58,521 bases of DNA from a virus: the IMG/VR virus record IMGVR_UViG_3300025789_000043, positions 1 to 58,521 of that record; one strand, given 5' to 3'. The position numbers and the translations under genes were made by a program. Shown piece by piece: positions 1 through 5,513 of the stretch (position 1 is the stretch's first letter; each line of letters opens with the position of its first letter). The notes under the pieces were generated by a model. That model made no database searches, was not told the DNA's origin, and saw nothing but the letters and a program-made list of their open reading frames with translations.

Positions 1-75
1 GCACACGCACGCACGCGAGAGTGAACCATGTGGGCACAAGGCTTGGTATCATGACCGAAGCATGTGGTCACAAAA

Positions 76-102
76 AAACCCCTAGTGATTAGCTAGGGGT
101 TT
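76..102 (-). terminator. Rho-independent terminator of the leftmost minus-strand genes
   Basis: A 10-bp perfect stem (AAACCCCTAG / CTAGGGGTTT) encloses a 7-nt loop. Read on the minus strand, a run of T follows it directly. It lies just past the stop of the Api92-like gene, so it closes the 1174-119 leftward unit. Confidence 0.85.
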
Positions 103-118
103 GTGATGTGTGGGTGAA

Positions 119-598
119 TCAGTAAATGCTCACATAGTCTTGTTCCTCTTCGTCATATTCATACCCCATTTTTCTTAGCATTTCATTGTACAGCTTTGCA
201 TCTTCATCTTGTGAATAGCATGTGTCATTGCATATGCCATTAGCATATAATGCCTCACCTGCAAATGCTAGACCCATTTCCCAATAGTTTAACTTAATGT
301 TTAATGATGGAAATAGTTTGTGCAGTTCATACAATGCCTCAATGGGCGGTGACCATGCGGTATCAAAGCTCATACCGATTTCTGTATCCTTAATTGATTC
401 ACCATATGTTTCAGGAAAAATATCCCATTTAGTGCCCCAATTATTGACTCGCCAATCATACCAACCCTCACCCTCCAACAAATCTTGTGGAGTTGGTTTA
501 ATGCGTTCAAATGAGAATTTACCCTGCGACAACCATTCCTTAAACTTAGGAAGGTCGTCACCAGTAAAAACTATATCGTTATTGCAATAATTAGGCAT
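119..598 (-). CDS. Api92/YubB-like protein with ferredoxin-like fold
   Basis: The protein is about 159 residues and starts MPNYCNND. It carries the conserved signatures of the Api92-like family found on phages and plasmids: an MPNxCxN start, a central NNWGTKWD, and a later FDTAWSPP segment followed by a helix. The family is small and of unknown molecular function. I chose the start at 598 because a strong GGGAGG site lies 8 nt upstream and family members begin MPN. A longer frame reaching 700 would run through the neighbouring gene. It is the last gene of a three-gene leftward unit ending in the terminator at 76-102. Family assignment is from remembered motifs. Confidence 0.8.
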   Translation of the reverse strand: MPNYCNNDIVFTGDDLPKFKEWLSQGKFSFERIKPTPQDLLEGEGWYDWRVNNWGTKWDIFPETYGESIKDTEIGMSFDTAWSPPIEALYELHKLFPSLNIKLNYWEMGLAFAGEALYANGICNDTCYSQDEDAKLYNEMLRKMGYEYDEEEQDYVSIY

Positions 599-788
599 GT
601 GATGCCTCCCTTCTTGGTAATGTGCATAAGCCTGCACTAATGAGGTCACGAGCGGTTCGACCATAGAAACCCTGCAACTGCCACACAAGTCCCGTATCAA
701 TGAGACGTTGGAATAGCTGAATCACTTGGTCTTGGTCGAGTGTGCCTAACTCAAAGCAAAGCATTTGGTCTAGATAATCAGGGTTCAT
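591..788 (-). CDS. Small conserved phage protein, unknown function
   Basis: A 65-residue protein starting MNPDYLDQMLCFELGTLD, with an LFQxLIDTGLVWQLQGFYGR core. Proteins of this pattern occur beside Api92-like genes in many phages; no activity is known to me. It overlaps the upstream gene by four bases (ATGA) and the downstream Api92-like start by eight, so the three genes are probably translated as a coupled unit. Confidence 0.75.
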   Translation of the reverse strand: MNPDYLDQMLCFELGTLDQDQVIQLFQRLIDTGLVWQLQGFYGRTARDLISAGLCTLPRREASHA

Positions 789-1174
789 AGGTCGTCAGGG
801 TCGATTCCATAGTTGTATACTGCTTCAGAGGATGCAGAGTAAGAACCTGCACCAATTGAAAATACTTGTTTAGCTTGTTTAGCTTTCTCACGTCTAGCGT
901 CATCAATATAAGCTAAAGCAAGTTCCTGCCAATCAATCATGGCAACTGATGCGTATATAAGGTCTGTCACAAACCCGTCTTGAAATGAATGACCTTTATC
1001 AACCCTCGTTTCAACATAAGCTTGCAAGCTTTTTGCAAGAGTGTATTTAGGATAATCAGATAACAAGGCAGACTCAACAAGAGTCTGTATTGCACGATAC
1101 ATTTCTTCATCACTCAGCCACAAGTTAACTATACTTGTCTGCCTATTGTTCCAACCATAGTATTTTTGATCCAT
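785..1174 (-). CDS. Conserved phage protein of the YxNRQT-xVNLWL type, unknown function
   Basis: A 129-residue protein starting MDQKYYGWNNRQTSIVNLWLS. The N-terminal 'NNRQT..VNLWL' motif is typical of a small phage/plasmid protein family without known function that often precedes the next two genes. The rest looks helical, with a variable Ser/Ala-rich C-terminus. It is the first gene of the leftward unit. Its upstream region (1175-1314) holds a strong inverted repeat in the probable leader. Confidence 0.75.
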   Translation of the reverse strand: MDQKYYGWNNRQTSIVNLWLSDEEMYRAIQTLVESALLSDYPKYTLAKSLQAYVETRVDKGHSFQDGFVTDLIYASVAMIDWQELALAYIDDARREKAKQAKQVFSIGAGSYSASSEAVYNYGIDPDDL

Positions 1175-1185
1175 AACATAAGAAT

Positions 1186-1215
1186 GTTACTTGGTGCATC
1201 ATTGCACCCTGTAAC
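1186..1215. repeat. Composite inverted repeat in divergent intergenic region
   Basis: GTTAC and GTAAC flank GGTGCA-TCAT-TGCACC, giving a 6-bp inner and a 5-bp outer arm separated by short bulges. It lies 12 bp upstream of the 785-1174 gene start, so it could be an operator or a leader hairpin controlling that unit. No T-run follows it, so a terminator is unlikely. Confidence 0.55.
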
Positions 1216-1314
1216 ATGGCTAGTAGATATTATGTGACCACACTATGCAACATTATTTATTTATAATAAAATAAGCTTGCATGGTAACAAGTAAGGTACT
1301 AGCTTGGAGGTCTT

Positions 1315-1701
1315 ATGAAAAAAACAATAGATATTGAAGACAAGTTACCAGAACGGGCAAAACTAGCTAAACAAGAAGTTGCAAAGCTATTTGAACGATA
1401 CATGCAAGAAAACAAGCCTACATGTTTTCCTGATTTATGCGACCTAGATAAAGCAGGCGAGGTTCATGAAATTGTTGATTCGTGCGTTCCTATTTACACA
1501 TGGGATATTAAGGTGGCGTGGTTTTTACATGAATCAGAAATTATAACGGCTTTAGACAATGAAGGTCTATTAGAGGAGGACGGAAACCCTCGCACAAATG
1601 ATGGAATGACGGGGTTATATGCTTACATCTATGACGAGATTCGCTCATGGTATAACAACGAGTTTAAAGAAGCATTTGAAAATCAGGAGGTAATAGCATG
1701 A
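1315..1701 (+). CDS. Hypothetical acidic phage protein
   Basis: A 128-residue, strongly acidic and mostly helical protein starting MKKTIDIEDKLPERAKLAKQ. I do not recognise a family. The start is supported by a GGAGG site 5 nt upstream. It overlaps by four bases (ATGA) with the following small membrane peptide, and the pair ends at the terminator 1806-1835, forming a two-gene rightward unit. There are no catalytic motifs or membrane segments. Confidence 0.7.
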   Translation: MKKTIDIEDKLPERAKLAKQEVAKLFERYMQENKPTCFPDLCDLDKAGEVHEIVDSCVPIYTWDIKVAWFLHESEIITALDNEGLLEEDGNPRTNDGMTGLYAYIYDEIRSWYNNEFKEAFENQEVIA

Positions 1702-1787
1702 AAACATTCTTTAAAACACTATTTAATATATTCCTATTCCTCGCTATCTGTTTTGCTTTTGCTTACATTCTTTACTATGGTTGCTAA
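1698..1787 (+). CDS. 29-residue single-span membrane peptide
   Basis: A short gene starting MKTFFKTLFNIFLFLAIC and ending Gly-Cys. It has two Lys and then an uninterrupted hydrophobic stretch of about 20 residues, so it should insert in the inner membrane. A GGAGG site lies 7 nt upstream inside the previous gene and the ATGA overlap supports coupling. The function is unknown. Confidence 0.6.
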   Translation: MKTFFKTLFNIFLFLAICFAFAYILYYGC

Positions 1788-1805
1788 ATAACATTGCACA
1801 CGCTG

Positions 1806-1835
1806 AACCCACTCCTAAACGAGTGGGTTTTTTTT
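1806..1835 (+). terminator. Rho-independent terminator
   Basis: A perfect 9-bp stem AACCCACTC / GAGTGGGTT with a 6-nt loop is followed by a run of eight T on the plus strand. It ends the 1315-1787 unit. Confidence 0.92.
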
Positions 1836-1842
1836 GTGCCAT

Positions 1843-1870
1843 GAACCAAGCGAACCAAGCGAACCAAAGC
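1843..1870 (+). repeat. Three tandem GAACCAAGC units
   Basis: GAACCAAGC occurs at 1843 and 1852, then a one-base variant GAACCAAAGC at 1861. The CCAA core recalls the CCAAT field at the other end of the window. Confidence 0.6.
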
Positions 1871-1908
1871 AAATGAATCATTGAACCATTGAATCAACTG
1901 CCGTTGAG

Positions 1909-1942
1909 GCATGCTTTACATGCGTTGCACAGTTTACTGTGC
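1909..1942. repeat. Twin hairpins with TTTA loops
   Basis: GCATG-CTTTA-CATGC (1909-1923) and GCACAG-TTTA-CTGTGC (1927-1942) stand four bases apart, each with a perfect stem and a TTTA-containing loop. No T-run follows either. They look like protein-binding or replication structures. Confidence 0.55.
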
Positions 1943-1952
1943 CTACGCTGAG

Positions 1953-2027
1953 ACCCACCCCCTGCCCCCATGCCACCACCCGACCCCCACAGGCCACCAC
2001 CCCACCCCTATACTCCCACCAGGGACC
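1953..2027 (-). other. C-rich tract with G-quadruplex potential on the minus strand
   Basis: The plus strand is almost free of G and rich in C runs. The minus strand therefore has several runs of three to five G with mostly short loops (1-2 nt) and one or two longer loops, a pattern compatible with a G-quadruplex. Confidence 0.4.
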
Positions 2028-2111
2028 CATGTTTCATGTCACATATTAGGCATGACGTAGTCATGTTATAGCGCATAGCGTTACGGCATGACACATGCCA
2101 CATGATACACA

Positions 2112-2134
2112 TGACTCATTGACTCAATGACTCA
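2112..2134 (+). repeat. Three TGACTCA iterons at 8-bp spacing
   Basis: TGACTCA starts at 2112, 2120 and 2128, an exact 8-bp period. Iterons of this type commonly bind a dimeric DNA-binding protein. They lie beside several perfect palindromes. Confidence 0.55.
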
Positions 2135-2154
2135 TCCCCCCCACCACAATATGA

Positions 2155-2185
2155 TGCTTGACACATGTACAGCATCCTGTACAGG
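2155..2185 (+). promoter_or_regulatory. TGCTTGACACATG element followed by a 10-bp palindrome
   Basis: TTGACA (2158-2163) is a perfect -35 hexamer. No convincing -10 lies at 16-18 bp, but the perfect palindrome CCTGTACAGG (2176-2185) sits where a spacer or -10 would be, as an operator might. The 13-base element recurs exactly at 57851-57863, and 12 of its bases recur on the minus strand at 47410-47421. Confidence 0.4.
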
Positions 2186-2517
2186 TATCTGTGTTCATTA
2201 ATCATATTGTACATGGTACCAAGGAATAGTGTGCAGGGAGAACCTGCAACAGAACTAAACCCAACAACTAACATAGCTTGATAAACACCTTGGTAACATG
2301 CCTCATTTGGGGCACAGGAATGGCCCTAGAATCAATTATCTGGCACATGGGTATACCATGGTAGCCCCCACCCCCTGCCACACCGCCCCATGCCTGTACC
2401 ACGTGTATCCCATGTGATACATATTGTGTACCATTATCGTGTGTATCGTAAAATGGTACATGTGTTTATTTTATTTGTTGTTAATCACGTGTCATGGTAA
2501 CAATGGCAAATATAATA

Positions 2518-2545
2518 AGCAATGTATGCATTGCTAACCATGGTT
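2518..2545. repeat. Hairpin AGCAATG-TATG-CATTGCT plus palindrome AACCATGGTT
   Basis: A perfect 7-bp stem with a TATG loop (2518-2535) is followed at once by a perfect 10-bp palindrome (2536-2545). No T-run follows on either strand. Confidence 0.5.
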
Positions 2546-2600
2546 ATGGCGCAGTGTATTGCATGCTATTGTGGCAAATGTATCACGTGATGATAGAAAA

Positions 2601-3047
2601 TCACACAGGGGTTGTTACTTTGCGCCAAGCACGTGCTTTTTGTATACCATAGACACATGCATCAACCTCGGTAAGTTTGGCACGTGTACCCATGGTGTGC
2701 TTCCTGATACGCTTAATGATACGTGGTAATTTCCAGTCGTTGTTATGCTGCCACATGTGGCGCATTTCATGGGCGACAACGTAAATCAGTTCCTCAAGCC
2801 ATGTGTAGTGGGTTGATTCAAGGTAGCCCCTGCGTTGTAGACGCACATGAGGCTTGGTGTACGTGAAGGGCTTGGGCACATGGATCACAATGCGTTTATT
2901 GTGGTAATAAGCACCATGATGATAGCGTTTGGTGCTCTTGAATTTAAACTGCTTGATGTCTTTCAGGTAGACACCTGATGGTTGGCAGTAACGTATGATC
3001 TGATGCAGCAAAGCATCGTTGATAGATGTTGTATTGACTAGTTTCAT
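2601..3047 (-). CDS. Phage zinc metallopeptidase-like protein (HExxH)
   Basis: A 148-residue basic protein. A helix at residues 86-100 carries HEMRH (His93, Glu94, His97), the zinc-binding and catalytic HExxH motif. A downstream Glu127/Asp129 in TEVDAC could supply the third ligand, as in SprT-like and related small phage metallopeptidases. There is no signal peptide, so it should act in the cytoplasm. The substrate is unknown. It is a single gene with its own promoter at 3059-3086. The motif is certain; the precise family is not. Confidence 0.7.
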   Translation of the reverse strand: MKLVNTTSINDALLHQIIRYCQPSGVYLKDIKQFKFKSTKRYHHGAYYHNKRIVIHVPKPFTYTKPHVRLQRRGYLESTHYTWLEELIYVVAHEMRHMWQHNNDWKLPRIIKRIRKHTMGTRAKLTEVDACVYGIQKARAWRKVTTPV

Positions 3048-3058
3048 AAGAGATAGCC

Positions 3059-3086
3059 ATACTAGACTAAATTATAAGTATGTCAA
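3059..3086 (-). promoter_or_regulatory. Sigma70-type promoter for the metallopeptidase-like gene
   Basis: On the minus strand, TTGACA and TAGTAT are separated by 16 bp, and the gene start follows 12 bases after the -10. A TATAAT also lies inside the spacer. Confidence 0.65.
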
Positions 3087-3094
3087 TAACTATT

Positions 3095-3106
3095 ATTAGG
3101 CATGAC
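3095..3106 (+). promoter_or_regulatory. ATTAGGCATGAC element
   Basis: It shares 12 bases with sites at 2045-2058 (ATTAGGCATGACGT) and 35326-35340 (ATTAGGCATGACGTT); a one-base variant lies at 12219-12233. Three of the four lie ahead of rightward genes, so it is a candidate regulatory box. Confidence 0.4.
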
Positions 3107-3168
3107 TAATAAAAAACCATGTTGCCATGTGGTAAATGTCTTGGGTATTATTGGCACACGTATCATAT

Positions 3169-3408
3169 ATGAAACACGCACACATGCATCACAGTCACCC
3201 AGGGTTCCACGCAGCAGCTGAAGGCATCGCCCATCGTCAGGGCATTCCCATGGCACGTGCATCCGCAATCCTTGCTAGTGCAACCCGTCACGCATCCCCT
3301 GCAGCTAAGAAGGCTAACCCAGCACTGAAACATGTGCGCATGGGCAAAATGGACCACACGCACACAGCATCACACAAGCATGCTGATGGTTACGGTTATC
3401 ATTATTGA
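3169..3408 (+). CDS. Small basic virion-type protein (AILASATRHASPAAKKANP motif)
   Basis: A protein of about 79 residues with a His-rich start, an HPGFHAAAEGIAHRQGI helix and the segment AILASATRHASPAAKKANP. This matches small basic phage proteins of the 'AILA..tRkAspaAKKaNP' type, frequent near structural genes; their function is unknown to me, possibly DNA- or virion-associated. The C-terminus is again His-rich. I prefer the ATG at 3169 over 3136 because homologues start close to HxGF. No clear ribosome site is visible. It converges on the next gene with a 7-bp overlap. Confidence 0.6.
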   Translation: MKHAHMHHSHPGFHAAAEGIAHRQGIPMARASAILASATRHASPAAKKANPALKHVRMGKMDHTHTASHKHADGYGYHY

Positions 3409-3758
3409 TAACTAAGAGTACGCAGATACTTTTTATATCTGCTAACACGAGACGCCACGGTGCTTTTAGTAAAGCCCGTGATGCGTGCTATTTCGTCACG
3501 TGAGAGATTCTTCTCCCACAAATCGTGACATAGTTTGAACTCGGCACGTGGCACCCTGACCTTTTGACCAGGCCTCACTTGTGTTACCTTTATTAAGCCT
3601 TGTTCCTTGGCTTTGTTAACTGCGTCCCTAAATTCAGCGTAGTTAATCTTTTTCTTTGTAGCCTCTTCTTCCTTGATGATCTTAGTAGCATGTCTTTCAA
3701 GCAAGCTGAGTGCGTTATTAATTGATTCGATATAATGAGCATTGTACATAAAGCTCAT
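3402..3758 (-). CDS. Helix-turn-helix DNA-binding protein
   Basis: A 118-residue, Lys/Arg-rich protein. The first 60 residues look coiled. Residues about 84-112 (LSRDEIARITGFTKSTVASR) form a clear HTH of the resolvase/sigma-like type. It is probably a transcription regulator or terminase-associated DNA-binding protein. It is divergent from the packaging operon that begins at 3856, so that operon could be its target. The start at 3749 (MYNAHY) is equally possible. Confidence 0.65.
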   Translation of the reverse strand: MSFMYNAHYIESINNALSLLERHATKIIKEEEATKKKINYAEFRDAVNKAKEQGLIKVTQVRPGQKVRVPRAEFKLCHDLWEKNLSRDEIARITGFTKSTVASRVSRYKKYLRTLSYQ

Positions 3759-3821
3759 ACGCTATTTAATGTATTGTATCGTTTACAAAACATTTATTGC
3801 ATCGACCAATAAATAATATGC

Positions 3822-3849
3822 TTGACAAGGAATTTTTATTTTTTACAAT
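3822..3849 (+). promoter_or_regulatory. Strong sigma70-type promoter for the packaging operon, probably leaderless
   Basis: TTGACA (3822-3827), a 16-bp spacer and TACAAT (3844-3849). The ATG at 3856 is seven bases past the -10, where transcription should begin, so the first gene would be read from a leaderless or nearly leaderless mRNA. No Shine-Dalgarno site could fit. Confidence 0.7.
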
Positions 3850-3855
3850 CGGCAT

Positions 3856-4650
3856 ATGGGACACAAGAAATATGATGATATAACAATAAGTGAAATTGTA
3901 TCACGATTGGGACAAAAGTTATCATTGGTACAGATAGCAAATGAAGTAAATGTTCCATACAACACTGTAAGACATGTAGCCAAGAAACATGGTTTCAAGC
4001 AACGTGATGTTAGTGTTATTAATAGACCATTTGGTAACTGCTCCATGGATGCATATGATGTGTATGATGATTATGTGAATCATTCAATGAGCATCAATGA
4101 AATTGTAACAAAATCACAATCATCCAAAAAAACCATAAGCAGGATACTTAAAGAATTTGGTATTGATCCAAAAACAAATCGTGTCGGCAGAAAATACAAA
4201 GCAGTTCGCAGTTATGTTGAAAGACGTGTGCAACTAAAAAAGCCGTCAGTAATCAAAAACAAGAAACTTAAAAAATGGCGTGAGACACATGGTAGGTTAC
4301 TGATACCAGTGTATGAGGACATACAAAAAGGCTTAACAATCATCGATGCATGTAAAAAGCATAATGTTACCAAAGTATATGCACGTTACCACTTTCAACG
4401 TTTGCAAGATAAGTATGCTGAGTACTTGGATTTTGGTCAACCAATGACGCTCAAGTTAACAGTATCACGTGAAAGATTAAAACAATTTGAATGGGTAGCA
4501 AAGCAATCACATAATAATGTGCTTGACTGGGCTTTACAAACTTTAAAAGCTGTCTGTGACAGCAAAGATTACTACAATGGACGAAATAAAGACAACAGAA
4601 CCGACACAGACTCCAACGGAGATGGTCAAGAATCAGAAGCGACCAGCTGA
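3856..4650 (+). CDS. Multi-HTH DNA-binding protein at the head of the packaging operon
   Basis: A 264-residue basic protein with three HTH-like segments: residues about 22-47 (LSLVQIANEVNVPYNTVRH), 78-103 (SINEIVTKSQSSKKTISRI) and 160-184 (LTIIDACKKHNVTKVYARY). A hydrophilic Asn/Asp-rich tail follows. Its position just before the terminase genes suggests a DNA-recognition role in packaging or a late regulator. No enzyme motif is visible. The start is set by the promoter at 3822-3849. The C-terminal 74 bases overlap the next gene. Confidence 0.6.
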   Translation: MGHKKYDDITISEIVSRLGQKLSLVQIANEVNVPYNTVRHVAKKHGFKQRDVSVINRPFGNCSMDAYDVYDDYVNHSMSINEIVTKSQSSKKTISRILKEFGIDPKTNRVGRKYKAVRSYVERRVQLKKPSVIKNKKLKKWRETHGRLLIPVYEDIQKGLTIIDACKKHNVTKVYARYHFQRLQDKYAEYLDFGQPMTLKLTVSRERLKQFEWVAKQSHNNVLDWALQTLKAVCDSKDYYNGRNKDNRTDTDSNGDGQESEATS

Positions 4651-5284
4651 GTCACGTCAGGATCTGTACAGCCGTGCATTTGGTATCTTTATGAATGACC
4701 CAAGGAAACCAAGCCTTGTAGATGTTGCACGTGAATTACACATACAACCAACACATTTGGTAAAACATGCACAAGAAAATAGTTGGGAACAGTTACGTCT
4801 TAATAGTAGCAACTTGTTAACTACTGCACAAAATGAACGTAGACTTAACAAAGTTAAAATACTTGATGAACGTATCATTAATACTGTTGATACAGTTACA
4901 CAGCATCTAAGTAATCAATACATAAGCCTCGCACAAAAGATTAGTTTGCTACCAGAAGACCCTGATGATGTGCCAGATGATGAATTAGACAAAGATGATC
5001 ATGGAAATGTCAAAAATAAACCAAAGCGTGACAAACTTTTGGAGAAAAAACTGTTTTTAATGAATGAAGTCAGCAAAGGTTTCATGCAAATGGCCAAAGA
5101 TGTTAACAGTATTGGCTTATTAACACCTGCAAAAATGTTAAATGCTGAATCAACAGCAGAAAATTTGAGTCAATTGACCAAATTAAACATAATGATCAGC
5201 ACAATACAAAACAAGAAGACAGAAAAAGACGTCACTAACGTAATAGAAATTAATACTGATAAGAAAGGTACAGATGGAGAATGA
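4577..5284 (+). CDS. Candidate terminase small subunit
   Basis: About 235 residues. An N-terminal HTH (LVDVARELHIQPTHLVKHAQ) is followed by a helical, charged region with an acidic PEDPDDVPDDELDKDD stretch. This is the layout of small terminase subunits, which bind the packaging site and regulate the large subunit. It lies two genes upstream of the large terminase. A GTG at 4556 would add seven residues; I prefer the ATG. The role is inferred from domain type and position. Confidence 0.6.
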   Translation: MDEIKTTEPTQTPTEMVKNQKRPAESRQDLYSRAFGIFMNDPRKPSLVDVARELHIQPTHLVKHAQENSWEQLRLNSSNLLTTAQNERRLNKVKILDERIINTVDTVTQHLSNQYISLAQKISLLPEDPDDVPDDELDKDDHGNVKNKPKRDKLLEKKLFLMNEVSKGFMQMAKDVNSIGLLTPAKMLNAESTAENLSQLTKLNIMISTIQNKKTEKDVTNVIEINTDKKGTDGE

Positions 5285-5513
5285 AAAACATGTGGAAAAG
5301 CCTAAAAAATTATCTAGGCAGCGTATTTGGCAAAACAAACGCCTTGCTGAGGGCAAATGCGTTAGGTGTGGAGCTGCTAGAAACCTATATGCGCAAAGGT
5401 GTGATGCTTGTCAGGCGATTGAAACGCAAAGGGCGAGGGAAAAAATTGGCTTTAAGGAATGGAAAGCAGGCAGCAGAGGACGCAAGCCCAACATTCATAA
5501 GGTTACAGAATGA
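5274..5513 (+). CDS. Small zinc-finger protein
   Basis: A 79-residue, very basic protein. A CxxC pair at about residues 29-32 (KCVRCG) and a second at 43-46 (RCDACQ) form a zinc-ribbon-like finger; homologous small proteins with the 'WQxKxLAEGkCvrCG' pattern are common in phages. It overlaps the preceding gene by 11 bases and the terminase by four (ATGA), so it is co-translated with packaging genes. It may bind DNA. The function is unknown. Confidence 0.7.
   Translation: MENEKHVEKPKKLSRQRIWQNKRLAEGKCVRCGAARNLYAQRCDACQAIETQRAREKIGFKEWKAGSRGRKPNIHKVTE

Larger units (their letters stand above)
1836..2600. other. 760-bp palindrome-rich non-coding block
   Basis: I see no plausible gene on either strand. 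Instead there are tandem GAACCAAGC repeats (1843-1870), twin hairpins (1909-1942), a C-rich tract (1953-2027), CATGAC-GTA-GTCATG (2051-2065), GGCATG-ACA-CATGCC (2085-2099), three TGACTCA units (2112-2134), CCTGTACAGG (2176-2185), a second C-rich tract near 2363-2395 that repeats CCACCCCCTGCC, and a 7-bp hairpin plus AACCATGGTT (2518-2545). This density suggests an origin, packaging or regulatory region; its role is inferred. Confidence 0.6.
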
